DNA of 64,000 bases, from NCBI RefSeq assembly GCF_004346205.1, contig NZ_SMAM01000007.1, positions 32,453 through 96,452 of the forward strand. The letters are read 5' to 3'. Below the pieces are notes generated by a model. That model saw nothing but the letters and a program-made list of their open reading frames with translations. It was not told the origin of the DNA and searched no databases. The first letter of the stretch is position 1; each line of letters starts with the position of its first letter. A program made the translations under genes and the position numbers. This document shows, piece after piece, positions 29,112 through 38,477 of the stretch. The DNA is from Bibersteinia trehalosi (GTDB lineage Bacteria > Pseudomonadota > Gammaproteobacteria > Enterobacterales > Pasteurellaceae).

Positions 29112-31337
29112 TTATGTTACATCTTGTGGATCAATATCCACTGTTAAGCGAATATCATTACGTAAGAATTGTGTTTTAACCTCATCAAATAGTGAAAGCA
29201 ATTTTTGCAGCATTGTTCGCTGTGAATGCTGAATAATTGACTGCCAACGATAATGTCCCGCCTTTTTTGCCATTGGCGCAGAAAAAGCCCCTAAAATTTG
29301 AAATCCTTGCCATTGGTTATCTTGAATCATCGTCTGTAAACAAGCGGTCAGATTATGTAGAAATTCTGCTACTTTATCGTTATCTCGCCCCGTTGCTCGG
29401 ATAAGTACTTGGGCCGAAAATGGTGGTAAGTTCATCACTTTCCGCATTTTTAATGCTTCCCTTGAAAATGCCAAGTAGCCTTCGTTTAACAGGGTTTTGA
29501 GCAAAGGGTGTTCGGGATAATGGGTTTGTAACACCACTTCCCCTTGTTTTTCAGCACGTCCTGCACGCCCAGCCACTTGCAAATAGAGTTGAGCAAGACG
29601 TTCTTCAGCGCGGAAATCGGTGGAAAATAGACTGCTATCCACATTGACAATCGCAACCAAGGTTACATTTGGGAAGTGATGCCCTTTAGCCAGCATTTGA
29701 GTACCGATCAAAATCTGGCTTTTACCAGCTTGAATATCCGTTAAATGCTGTTCTAGTGAACCTTTACGAGCGGTACTATCTCGGTCAATACGAGAGATCG
29801 TAAACTGTGGAAAACGCTCTGTAAGCACGTGTTCCAGCTGTTCAGTCCCCATGCCTGTTGTGATTAAATGGGTAGAACCGCAATGGCCACATTGTCTCGG
29901 GATGACACGTTGAGATGCGCAGTGATGGCAACGTAAAATACGGCTTTTTTGATGGTAGGTGTAGGGTTTATCACAGGCTTCACACTGGCAGATCCAACCG
30001 CATTCATGGCAAAGTAGCACAGGAGCAAAGCCTCGTCGATTTAAGAACAACATCACTTGGTTGCCTTTTTCTAGGTGGTGTTGCATTTTGGCTAAAAGCT
30101 GTTCAGAAAGCCCAGAATAGATACGCTGTGTTTTCAGATCGATGACCTGCTGTTTGACATTGTTTGCACCACCTGCGCGTTGGCTCAGTTGTAATTCAAT
30201 GAATTTACCATTCTGTACATTTTGCACGCTTTCTAAACTTGGCGTTGCTGAGCCTAAAATAATCGGAATGTTTGCATTTCTTGCTCGCAATACGGCTAAA
30301 TCACGTGCGTGATAACGCCAACCGTCTTGCTGTTTGAACGAGCTATCGTGCTCTTCATCGATGATAATTAGTCCGAGCTTGTGAAATTGCGTGAATAGAG
30401 CGGAACGCGTGCCGATTACAATCGCACTTTCTCCATTTTTCGCCCGCAGCCACGCATTTAACCGCTGATTGTCGTTTAGATTAGAATGTAAAGCATCAAT
30501 TTCGACATTAAAGCGGGCTTTAAAGCGGTGAATTGTTTGTGGTGTTAGACCAATTTCAGGTACAAGCACTAATACTTGTTTGCCCTGGTTTAATATCTCT
30601 TCAATCACCTGAAGGTAGACTTCTGTCTTGCCTGAGCCTGTCACCCCATTTAGTAGAAATGCCCCAAAACCTTCATGGTAATTTAAACGTCCTACCACTA
30701 AACTTTGTTGTTTATTTAACGTCAGTCGATTTTGACGATTGCAAATAGGTTGATTCGCTAATTTCTGTTGCCAACTCACCGCTTGATAAGGGATTTCGAT
30801 TTTTTTGATATAGCCTTTTTCCATTAACCCCTTCCAAACGGATGGAGCGCAAGCGGTTGGTTTTTCAAAAAAATGAGCAAATTGCGCTAGGGTTTCCAGT
30901 AATAGTTGCTGTTTTTTGGCTCTTGCTAATTCACCACTTAATAATGCGTTTCGCCCAATGTCGGTAACAACAAAATAGTCTGGCTGTGTACGTTTGCTAC
31001 TTTCACCATTGCGTAATTTAACAGGCAAAGCACTCATTAGCACTTCTCCCAGCGGCGCGTGATAATAATTTGCCGCCCAGTTTAAAAGTTGCCAAATTTC
31101 GTCGTCAAATAAGGATTGTTGATCTAATACCGCGGTGATTGGCTTCAATTTATCGCTGGGAATATTACTTTGGATTGGCAAGTCCACCACAATACCTATT
31201 TTCGTTTGCCGTCCAAAAGGTACAACGGCTCTTGCGCCGATCTCCGTAGATATTTCCTCTGGCAAGAGGTAATCAAAAAAACGGGCAAGAGGTACATTTA
31301 AAGCAAGACGGATAAGTTTCATTGCTGGTGGCGTCAT
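29112..31337 (-). CDS. priA: Primosomal protein N' (replication restart helicase)
   Basis: 3'-5' superfamily 2 helicase that reloads the replisome at stalled forks. Helicase motif GVTGSGKTEVYLQ, DEEH, GSATPSLES and the zinc-binding cysteine series (CHECGWICQCEACDK, CHHCASQ, CGHCGS) are all present. Length is about 740 residues. The start is uncertain: an ATG at 31337 or a second one at 31322 (MKLIRLALNVPL, which fits the family better); neither has a good Shine-Dalgarno. It starts 4 to 18 bases after the RarD-like gene, so it may be co-transcribed with it. Confidence 0.95.
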   Translation of the reverse strand: MTPPAMKLIRLALNVPLARFFDYLLPEEISTEIGARAVVPFGRQTKIGIVVDLPIQSNIPSDKLKPITAVLDQQSLFDDEIWQLLNWAANYYHAPLGEVLMSALPVKLRNGESSKRTQPDYFVVTDIGRNALLSGELARAKKQQLLLETLAQFAHFFEKPTACAPSVWKGLMEKGYIKKIEIPYQAVSWQQKLANQPICNRQNRLTLNKQQSLVVGRLNYHEGFGAFLLNGVTGSGKTEVYLQVIEEILNQGKQVLVLVPEIGLTPQTIHRFKARFNVEIDALHSNLNDNQRLNAWLRAKNGESAIVIGTRSALFTQFHKLGLIIIDEEHDSSFKQQDGWRYHARDLAVLRARNANIPIILGSATPSLESVQNVQNGKFIELQLSQRAGGANNVKQQVIDLKTQRIYSGLSEQLLAKMQHHLEKGNQVMLFLNRRGFAPVLLCHECGWICQCEACDKPYTYHQKSRILRCHHCASQRVIPRQCGHCGSTHLITTGMGTEQLEHVLTERFPQFTISRIDRDSTARKGSLEQHLTDIQAGKSQILIGTQMLAKGHHFPNVTLVAIVNVDSSLFSTDFRAEERLAQLYLQVAGRAGRAEKQGEVVLQTHYPEHPLLKTLLNEGYLAFSREALKMRKVMNLPPFSAQVLIRATGRDNDKVAEFLHNLTACLQTMIQDNQWQGFQILGAFSAPMAKKAGHYRWQSIIQHSQRTMLQKLLSLFDEVKTQFLRNDIRLTVDIDPQDVT

Positions 31338-31340
31338 TAT

Positions 31341-32207
31341 TTAATCTCGATTTTCCTTAAAGCTATCTACACTCAACAAAGCAATTGCACAGAGTAAACA
31401 AAACATTAATAAATAGGATTTTGCCTCCAGCACTTCGCCAATGGCAAAGGAAATCAGTAACATCACTAAGGGCTCGGCGTAACCAATTAAACCTAGCACA
31501 TTAATCGGCAACCAGTTGCTTGCTGAAATATACAGAATAAATGCTGCGCCATTGACAATGCCAAGCAGCGCAAGATAAAGATAAAAATACGTATTTTGCC
31601 TTAACACGATTTCAAGCTCAGTTGTGCTGATAAAATAGAGCGCAAAAGGTAGCAGTAATGCCAGTTCTAGCCAAAAAGTAGCGAGGTGATTAATCTGGAA
31701 ATAACGCCGTAGAGCAATGTAAATGGGGTAACCAAATCCTGCTACAAACGTTGCCCACGAAATTGCACTGCTCATTAAAATATTGCTTCCTACACCTAAT
31801 ATGGCAAAACTCACCGCCCACCATTTTAAAGGTGAAAAGTGTTCTTTAAAGAGGATTTTACCAAAGAGCACCGCTACAATGGGTAATAGCAAATAGCCAA
31901 TTGAGACTTGCAGTGCTTGCCCATTATTTGGTGCCCATAAGAAGAGCCAAAGTTGCACGCCGGTGTTCAATGTCAGCAATACCATCACAATAACAAGCGC
32001 TGGCTTTTGACAGATTTTTTGCCAAAGTTCACGAAATGCATATTGCTGGCGGAAAGCAAAAATTGCAAATAGTATGATTGGCATAAGAATAATAATTCGA
32101 AAACCGAGCATCTGTTGGTCGCTAAGAGGTTGCAGTAAAATAGCAAAATAATAGCCTAAACCAAATAGAATGTTGGCCGTCAATGCCGCAAGAATCCCTT
32201 TAAGCAT
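31341..32207 (-). CDS. RarD-like EamA-family transporter (copy 2)
   Basis: Drug/metabolite-superfamily permease with ten hydrophobic segments over 288 residues. The LWLFLWAPNNGQALQVSIGYLLLPI segment is close to the RarD motif. It overlaps the end of its paralogue by 8 bases. The pair probably arose by tandem duplication and may work together or as separate exporters. Substrate unknown. Confidence 0.8.
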   Translation of the reverse strand: MLKGILAALTANILFGLGYYFAILLQPLSDQQMLGFRIIILMPIILFAIFAFRQQYAFRELWQKICQKPALVIVMVLLTLNTGVQLWLFLWAPNNGQALQVSIGYLLLPIVAVLFGKILFKEHFSPLKWWAVSFAILGVGSNILMSSAISWATFVAGFGYPIYIALRRYFQINHLATFWLELALLLPFALYFISTTELEIVLRQNTYFYLYLALLGIVNGAAFILYISASNWLPINVLGLIGYAEPLVMLLISFAIGEVLEAKSYLLMFCLLCAIALLSVDSFKENRD

Positions 32208-33093
32208 TTGCTCTCTCCAGACGTTTTTTCCTTCTCATCAAGGCGATGCCGTCTAAAATCAAACAACTGATGGCAAAACTTAAACAGAGTAACAAGGTAT
32301 AAGCGCTAGGATCAAGCCGCTCACCAATTAAGAAAGAAACTAGCATCATCACACAAGGTTCCACATAACCCAACAGCCCAAGCATATTAAAAGGTAAAAG
32401 TGTGCTAGCAAGGGTATAAGACATTAAAGCCACTCCGCTAAATAGGCCGAGTAAAAAGAGATAAAAATAGAGACGAGGATTTACCTCTAAAATCGGAGCA
32501 AGCTCAATTTGGCTAATAAACCACACTGCCACAGGCAAAAGCAGTGCAATTTCACAGACAAAGCTATAGATATGGCTAATTTGGTATTTTTTGCGCACCA
32601 TAAAATAAGCTGGATAGCCCAAGAAAACTAAGGCGCTTGCCCATGAAAGTGAAGCGCTTGCCACCACGCTGCTCATTACACCAACAAAAGCTAAGATAAT
32701 GGCTAAGATTTTGAGTTTTGAAAGTTGCTCTTTATAAGCAAATTTACCGACAATCACCATTGTAATCGGCATTAATAAATAGCCAATAGATACATCAATG
32801 GCTTTGCCACTGTTTGGTGCCCATAAAAAAAGCCACATTTGCACACCACAGAGGGTTGCGGTGAGCATCAGGACGAAAATTAAATAAGGTTCACGTTGGA
32901 TTCTTTGCAAAAAATTGACAAATTCCGCGCGCTTACGCAGCACTACAAACAGTAGTATCAACATAAACGGGAACATTAACAACATTCTAAAACCAAAAAC
33001 CTCTACTCCAGCAAGTGGACGTAATAAGGTTGAGAGATAATAGAGTCCACCAAAAAGAGCTGAAGCAAGTAGCGAATAAAAAATACCGAGCAT
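32200..33093 (-). CDS. RarD-like EamA-family transporter (copy 1)
   Basis: Ten-helix inner-membrane permease of 297 residues with the matching MWLFLWAPNSGKAIDVSIGYLLMPI segment. It is clearly paralogous to the next gene over the full length, sharing the GFRML/GFRII and LGYVEP/IGYAEP motifs. The C-terminus is basic (MRRKKRLERA), facing the cytoplasm. It may start an operon rarD-like, rarD-like, priA. Substrate unknown. Confidence 0.8.
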   Translation of the reverse strand: MLGIFYSLLASALFGGLYYLSTLLRPLAGVEVFGFRMLLMFPFMLILLFVVLRKRAEFVNFLQRIQREPYLIFVLMLTATLCGVQMWLFLWAPNSGKAIDVSIGYLLMPITMVIVGKFAYKEQLSKLKILAIILAFVGVMSSVVASASLSWASALVFLGYPAYFMVRKKYQISHIYSFVCEIALLLPVAVWFISQIELAPILEVNPRLYFYLFLLGLFSGVALMSYTLASTLLPFNMLGLLGYVEPCVMMLVSFLIGERLDPSAYTLLLCLSFAISCLILDGIALMRRKKRLERANA

Positions 33094-33150
33094 AAAAACC
33101 TGCGTGATAGAGGAAAGAGTAAACCCGCCAATTTGACGGGTTTAAATTGA

Positions 33151-34368
33151 TTAAGATTGGCGATAGGTTTTTAAGAATCTTGCCAAACGCCCAATGGCAT
33201 CTTCTAGCTGATAGACATAAGGCAAGGTGACCACACGGAAGTGATCCGGTTTATGCCAATTAAATCCGCTGCCTTGTACGAGTAATACTTTCTCTTTTTG
33301 CAGCAAATCATAGACAAATTGCGCATCATCTTTAATACCATACATTTCCGTATCAATTTTCGGGAACATATACATTGCACCTTTTGGCTTAACGCAACTG
33401 ATTCCTGGAATTTGTGTAAGTAGTTCATAAGCACGGTTGCGTTGCTCTAATAAACGCCCACCAGGTAGGATAAATTCATTAATACTTTGATAGCCCCCCA
33501 GCGCAGTTTGAATTGCATGTTGCATTGGCGTATTAGCACATAAACGCATGGAAGCAAGCATATCTAATCCTTCAACAAAGCCTTTTGCTTGTGTTTTTGG
33601 GCCGCTTAATACCATCCAACCTTGACGGAAACCCGCCGCACGATAGGCTTTTGATAAGCCGTTATAGGTGACGGTTAAAAGATCAGGGGCGAGAGCCGCA
33701 AGGTGATGATGCACGGCACCATCATAAAGAATTTTTTCGTAAATTTCGTCTGCAAATAGCATCAAGTTATGCTCACGTGCAACTTGTGCTACTTCGAGCA
33801 AAATTTCACGGCTATATACTGCTCCTGTTGGGTTATTCGGGTTAATGACCAAAATCGCCTTCGTATTAGGCGTGATTTTAGCGCGGATATCGTTAATATC
33901 TGGATACCACTCATTTTCTTCGTCACATAGGTAGTGCACGGCTTTACCGCCAGCAAGCGTAGCGGCGGCGGTCCAAAGCGGATAGTCTGGTGAAGGGATT
34001 AAAATTTCATCGCCTTCGTTTAATAAGGCTTGCATTGACATGGTAATCAGTTCTGACACGCCGTTGCCGATATAGACATCATTAACATCTACCTGATGAA
34101 TCCCTTTTAGCTGGTAATATTGCACAATAGCTTTACGTGCTTGGAATAGCCCTTTTGAATCACAATAGCCTTGTGCGGTTGGCAAGTTGCGCATAATATC
34201 CACGATAATTTCAGCAGGCGCATCAAAACCAAAAGGGGCAGGATTTCCAATATTGAGTTTTAAAATTTTGTGTCCTTCTTCTTCAAGGCGAGTTGCTTCT
34301 TTATGAATAGGACCGCGAATATCATAGCGGACATTCGCGAGTTTGTCGGTTTTGCTAAAGCGTTCCAT
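33151..34368 (-). CDS. alaA: Alanine aminotransferase AlaA
   Basis: Class I/II pyridoxal-phosphate aminotransferase that makes alanine from pyruvate and glutamate. KLNIGNPAPFGFDAPAEI, INPNNPTGAVYS, DEIYEKILYD and the PLP lysine in YNGLSKAYRAAGFRQGW are AlaA (YfbQ) hallmarks. The 405 residues match E. coli AlaA. It is transcribed away from menF and has its own promoter region at 34369-34500. Confidence 0.92.
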   Translation of the reverse strand: MERFSKTDKLANVRYDIRGPIHKEATRLEEEGHKILKLNIGNPAPFGFDAPAEIIVDIMRNLPTAQGYCDSKGLFQARKAIVQYYQLKGIHQVDVNDVYIGNGVSELITMSMQALLNEGDEILIPSPDYPLWTAAATLAGGKAVHYLCDEENEWYPDINDIRAKITPNTKAILVINPNNPTGAVYSREILLEVAQVAREHNLMLFADEIYEKILYDGAVHHHLAALAPDLLTVTYNGLSKAYRAAGFRQGWMVLSGPKTQAKGFVEGLDMLASMRLCANTPMQHAIQTALGGYQSINEFILPGGRLLEQRNRAYELLTQIPGISCVKPKGAMYMFPKIDTEMYGIKDDAQFVYDLLQKEKVLLVQGSGFNWHKPDHFRVVTLPYVYQLEDAIGRLARFLKTYRQS

Positions 34369-34501
34369 AGGTTTCCTGTATTGTTTTACTTTTATGAAAA
34401 AAATGATTTACTCTACTCCGATTTGTGCAGAAAAAAAAGCAGAAATACGTTAAAATGCGAACCTTTTTTGTGGTTAATTATTTTATGCTCTCTATTTTCT
34501 A

Positions 34502-35770
34502 ATGTCTGTTTTTACCCAACTTACGCAAGCACTTAGCCAACAGCTTGCACAAAACGAAGTAAGCGCAGGATTACTCCGTTTTAGTGCAACGGTAAAATGC
34601 CAGCCTAACGATGCTGATTTGCTTAGTTGGCTAAAAGGGCAAGCCTGCTTTCCTCAAATGTTTTGGCAACAGCGTGCACAACGCGATACTTTCGTTGCGC
34701 TTGGACAAGTCTTGCGTTTTCAGCAATTAGCGGCAGCAGAAGCATTTTGTCATCAACATCAAGTGCATTTGGTGGGCGGCATTCAGTTTGAGGGGCAGAT
34801 TCATTTTATTTTACCGCGCTTATTGCTCTGGCAAACGGAAGAACAACTGCGAGCAGAGCTCTTTGGCTATGCAGATGAGCAAGCAAATTTAGTCGCGTTT
34901 TTAGCGCAACTTGATGAGCCTCGTACTTTTGGTTCAACGAAAAATCAGGTGATTGCTAAAAAACAACTCTGTAGCTTTGAGCAATGGCAAACCAACATTC
35001 AGCAAGCAATCAGTGCGATTAAAACAGATGCCTTTGATAAAGTGGTATTGGCAAATGCAACGAGTTGGCAGCTTTCTTCGCCTCTTTCTGGTTATGATTT
35101 ATTGGCGAAAAGTCGGCATTTGAATCAAGGTTGCTACCATTTTTTATGGGCTGAGAATCTCCATGAATGTTTTATTGGCTCAAGCCCTGAGCGTTTATAT
35201 CAGCGACAAAATAAGCAGCTACTTACCGAAGCGCTCGCCGGAACGGTTGCAGTAAGCCACGATATTACTGAAACTGCACAAAATGCCTTGTGGCTATTAA
35301 ACGATCACAAAAATTTGTATGAAAATTGGTTGGTGGTCGATGATATTTGCACCAATTTGGCGGATTGTGCTGGTGATATTCAGGTGGGCGATGCGCATAT
35401 CAAGGCATTAAAGAATGTGCAGCATTTACGCCGTTTTATTCAAACGGAATTAGCACCTGATATTGGGGATAGCCAGTGTCTTGCGCGCATTCATCCGACT
35501 GCAGCTGTAGCAGGGTTGCCACGCACAGAGGCTAAACAGTTTATACAACAGCATGAACCTTTTACGCGTGGATGGTATGCAGGGACATTAGGCTATTTTT
35601 CGCCTGCACAGGCGGAGTTCTGCGTGACCTTGCGTTCTGCATTAGTGAGGGCAAAAGAGATGCTGGTATATGCGGGAGCAGGCATTGTTGCCGAGTCTGA
35701 ACCTGAATCAGAATGGTTGGAGATTGAACGTAAAGCGTTGGCAATGACAAATCTTGTGAGCTCAGATTAG
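34502..35770 (+). CDS. menF: Isochorismate synthase MenF
   Basis: Converts chorismate to isochorismate, the first step to menaquinone. C-terminal chorismate-binding domain motifs: KVVLANATSW, FIGSSPERLY, LTEALAGTVA, IHPTAAVAGLPRTEA, RGWYAGTLGYFSP and GAGIVAESEPESEW. The 422 residues fit the MenF/EntC family. MenF is favoured over EntC because no siderophore synthesis genes are nearby. The remaining men genes are not in this window. Menaquinone is the electron carrier for anaerobic respiration in this family of bacteria. Confidence 0.88.
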   Translation: MSVFTQLTQALSQQLAQNEVSAGLLRFSATVKCQPNDADLLSWLKGQACFPQMFWQQRAQRDTFVALGQVLRFQQLAAAEAFCHQHQVHLVGGIQFEGQIHFILPRLLLWQTEEQLRAELFGYADEQANLVAFLAQLDEPRTFGSTKNQVIAKKQLCSFEQWQTNIQQAISAIKTDAFDKVVLANATSWQLSSPLSGYDLLAKSRHLNQGCYHFLWAENLHECFIGSSPERLYQRQNKQLLTEALAGTVAVSHDITETAQNALWLLNDHKNLYENWLVVDDICTNLADCAGDIQVGDAHIKALKNVQHLRRFIQTELAPDIGDSQCLARIHPTAAVAGLPRTEAKQFIQQHEPFTRGWYAGTLGYFSPAQAEFCVTLRSALVRAKEMLVYAGAGIVAESEPESEWLEIERKALAMTNLVSSD

Positions 35771-35969
35771 TTCTTCGAGGGCGATCATCCATCTATTCTT
35801 CTATGATATGCCTAACGCTTTTGAGCAAGCGGTCAAAAAATCCCATTTTTTTACCAAATACTATTTGGCGATAAAGTCGCCACTGATAATCAAGAAATTT
35901 GATCCAGAATAATTCGGCAAATTTTGGGTTTTTTATAATAGCGATCCGTTAACTCTTATAATAATTCCT

Positions 35970-37334
35970 ATGAAAACATTCTCTCGTAAGACGATGATTT
36001 TTTTCATCGATGTGATTCTCTTCTTTACACTACTCCATACGCTTCCTTTTGAGCCCGAGCCGACTAAAGGCCTAGCATTGTTAGCATTTGTTGCCATCTT
36101 ATGGCTCACAGAGACAGTACATGTCACGATAACTGCATTATGTGTGCCTGTGCTCACGATTGCATTAGGTATCATGCCTTCTAAACAAGCATTAACTGCT
36201 TTTGCCGATCCAACAATTTTTCTCTTTTTTGGCGGTTTTGCACTTGCAACGGCATTGCATATTCAACAATTGGATAAAATGATCGCCAATAGAATTATGT
36301 CGTTAGCCAAGGGAAAATTATTTACTGCCGTGATTTATCTCTTTTTAGTGACGGCATTTTTATCCATGTGGATGAGTAATACCGCCACAGCGGCAATGAT
36401 GTTGCCATTGGCAATGGGTATTTTAAGTAATATGGATCGAGAAAAAGAGCATAATACTTATGTATTTGTATTGCTTGGGATTGCTTATAGTGCCAGTATT
36501 GGCGGTATGGGAACACTTGTGGGGAGCCCTCCAAATGCAATTGCAGCGAGCCAGCTAGGAATTGGCTTTGCAGAATGGATGATGTATGGCTTGCCTGTGA
36601 TGACTCTGCTTCTACCTTTGATGATTGGCGTATTATATTTAACCTTTAAACCTAAATTTAATCGCGAATTTGAATATCATTTTGAAAAAATTAAGATGAA
36701 TTCAGAGCGTTGGATCACCTTAATTATTTTCTTATTTGTTGCGCTCTGTTGGGTGGGAAGCAGCTTTATTAACCCTTGGCTTGCAAACCTGATTGGTTTG
36801 GGTCACAAGATTGAAAGTTTCGACAGTGTGATGGCGCTTATTGGGGCATTGTTACTTTGTATGAGTAAAGTTGTCAATTGGCAACAGATTCAGGATAACA
36901 CAGAATGGGGCGTGCTCTTTTTATTCGGTGGAGGCTTAACGCTGAGTGCTGTATTGGGGCAAACAGGGGCGAGCAAAATTATGGCGGACGCTATTGTGAG
37001 CCTGATTGAAGGCAAACACTACGCTTTAATTTGCTTAATCATTGCTGCTTTTATCGTAGTTTTGACAGAATTTACTTCAAATACGGCGAGTGCAGCGTTG
37101 CTAGTGCCAATTTTTATCTCAATTGCGAGTGTATTGGGTATGTCGCCATTTGGATTTGCCTTAATTATTGCATTGGGGGCAAGTTGTGCCTTTATGCTGC
37201 CAGTTGGTACTCCGCCGAATGCTATTGTTTTTGGGACGGGGATGGTTAAGCAGAAAGATATGCTACGTTCCTACAAATTAGATTTACTTTGCATTGTAAT
37301 GATTGCCACTATAGGATACCTCTTCTGGCTATAG
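35970..37334 (+). CDS. DASS-family sodium:anion symporter
   Basis: SLC13-type permease of 454 residues with about 12 membrane segments. Both SNT signature repeats are present (MSNTATAAMMLPLA and TSNTASAALLVP), along with the hairpin motif VGSPPNAIA and its pseudosymmetric mate VGTPPNAIV. Substrate is probably a dicarboxylate, or possibly sulfate, taken up with Na+. An uptake core (CAAGCGGTCA near 35825) lies upstream. The sodium gradient it needs could come from the Na+-NQR encoded 11 kb away. Confidence 0.85.
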   Translation: MKTFSRKTMIFFIDVILFFTLLHTLPFEPEPTKGLALLAFVAILWLTETVHVTITALCVPVLTIALGIMPSKQALTAFADPTIFLFFGGFALATALHIQQLDKMIANRIMSLAKGKLFTAVIYLFLVTAFLSMWMSNTATAAMMLPLAMGILSNMDREKEHNTYVFVLLGIAYSASIGGMGTLVGSPPNAIAASQLGIGFAEWMMYGLPVMTLLLPLMIGVLYLTFKPKFNREFEYHFEKIKMNSERWITLIIFLFVALCWVGSSFINPWLANLIGLGHKIESFDSVMALIGALLLCMSKVVNWQQIQDNTEWGVLFLFGGGLTLSAVLGQTGASKIMADAIVSLIEGKHYALICLIIAAFIVVLTEFTSNTASAALLVPIFISIASVLGMSPFGFALIIALGASCAFMLPVGTPPNAIVFGTGMVKQKDMLRSYKLDLLCIVMIATIGYLFWL

Positions 37335-37369
37335 CAAGCGGTTAAAATCGCCTAATTTTTTGCAAAAAG

Positions 37370-37397
37370 AAAGGGAACATCAATGGTTCCCTTTTCT
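37370..37397. terminator. Bidirectional terminator, symporter/dppF
   Basis: AAAGGGAAC and GTTCCCTTT form a 9-base-pair stem with a 7-base loop; T-rich sequence flanks both sides. It lies between convergent genes. Confidence 0.82.
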
Positions 37398-37401
37398 TCT
37401 C

Positions 37402-38385
37402 TTAATGTTCTTCTACCACAAAACAGGCTATTTGCGTACCATCTTGGTAGGTTTTTAATTCTGGTCGTTGTTGTTTACATTTTTCGGTAGCTAAACGACA
37501 ACGTGCATGAAACGCACAACCTTGTGGTGGGTTAAGTGGGCTTGGTAGCTCACCTGTAAGTTTAATTCGCTCTCTACGTTGGCTCGGATCTAAACGTGGC
37601 GTTGCGGAAAGCAGTGCTTGGGTATAAGGGTGACGCGGATTACCAAAAATCGTTTTGGTATCGCCTTTTTCCACACAGCGTCCTAAGTACATCACCATCA
37701 CTTCATCGGCAATATGTTCTACCACTGAAAGATCGTGGGAAATAAACACATAAGATAGCCCCATCTCTTCTTGTAGATCCATCATCAAATTCAGCACCTG
37801 TGCACGCACGGAAACGTCTAGAGCGGACACAGGCTCATCTGCCACTACAATATCAGGGTGCAACATTAAACCACGCGCGATGGCAATCCGTTGGCGTTGT
37901 CCGCCAGAAAACATATGCGGATAGCGATCGTAAAATTCAGGTTTTAGCCCCACTTTTGCCATCATTTCTAGCACTTGTTCTTTCCGCTCTTTTGCCGAGA
38001 GGTTGGTGTTAATCAACAGTGGTTCTTCTAAAATCGTACCGACTTTTTTGCGTGGATTCAGTGATGCGTACGGATTTTGAAACACGATTTGGATTTTTTT
38101 ACGGCGAAGTTGCACCGTTTCTTTATCATTTTCCAAAAAGTTTTGTCCGTTATAAAAAAGTTCGCCTTCGGTAGGGGGTTCAATCATTGTGAGCATTCGC
38201 CCAAGCGTAGATTTACCACAGCCTGACTCGCCAACCACCGCAAGGGTTTTGCCTCGTTCCAGCGTAAACGACACGCCATCAACCGCTTTTACTTGCTTTG
38301 GCTTAGCAAACAGCCCTTGTTTGACAGGGTAGTATTTTTTAAGATTCACTGCTTTAAGCAGTGAGGATTGATTATTTTCGTTCAT
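37402..38385 (-). CDS. dppF: Dipeptide ABC transporter ATPase DppF
   Basis: One of the two ATPases of the Dpp peptide importer. Walker A GESGCGKST, signature FSGGQRQRIAIARGL, Walker B DIVVADEP and the C-terminal oligopeptide-transporter extension with the cysteine cluster (CAFHARCRLATEKCKQQRP) are present. Length is 327. It is split from dppD by a RAYT gene and REP palindromes; the sequence just before its ATG is poor in Shine-Dalgarno complementarity (TAAAAAAGA), so the insertion may have weakened its translation. Confidence 0.93.
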   Translation of the reverse strand: MNENNQSSLLKAVNLKKYYPVKQGLFAKPKQVKAVDGVSFTLERGKTLAVVGESGCGKSTLGRMLTMIEPPTEGELFYNGQNFLENDKETVQLRRKKIQIVFQNPYASLNPRKKVGTILEEPLLINTNLSAKERKEQVLEMMAKVGLKPEFYDRYPHMFSGGQRQRIAIARGLMLHPDIVVADEPVSALDVSVRAQVLNLMMDLQEEMGLSYVFISHDLSVVEHIADEVMVMYLGRCVEKGDTKTIFGNPRHPYTQALLSATPRLDPSQRRERIKLTGELPSPLNPPQGCAFHARCRLATEKCKQQRPELKTYQDGTQIACFVVEEH

Positions 38386-38399
38386 TCTTTTTTACCATT

Positions 38400-38457
38400 G
38401 TAGAGGCGAATTATATTCACCCTGAAATCATTATGGGCGAATGTAATTCGCCCCTAC
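38400..38457. repeat. Inverted pair of REP palindromes
   Basis: GTAGAGGCGAATTATATTCACC faces GGGCGAATGTAATTCGCC followed by CCTAC. Each unit starts with the GTAG tetranucleotide that RAYT enzymes recognise beside a hairpin. The inverted arrangement is BIME-like and lies between the RAYT gene and dppF. Confidence 0.85.
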
Positions 38458-38477
38458 AATTCATCATAACGTTAATT

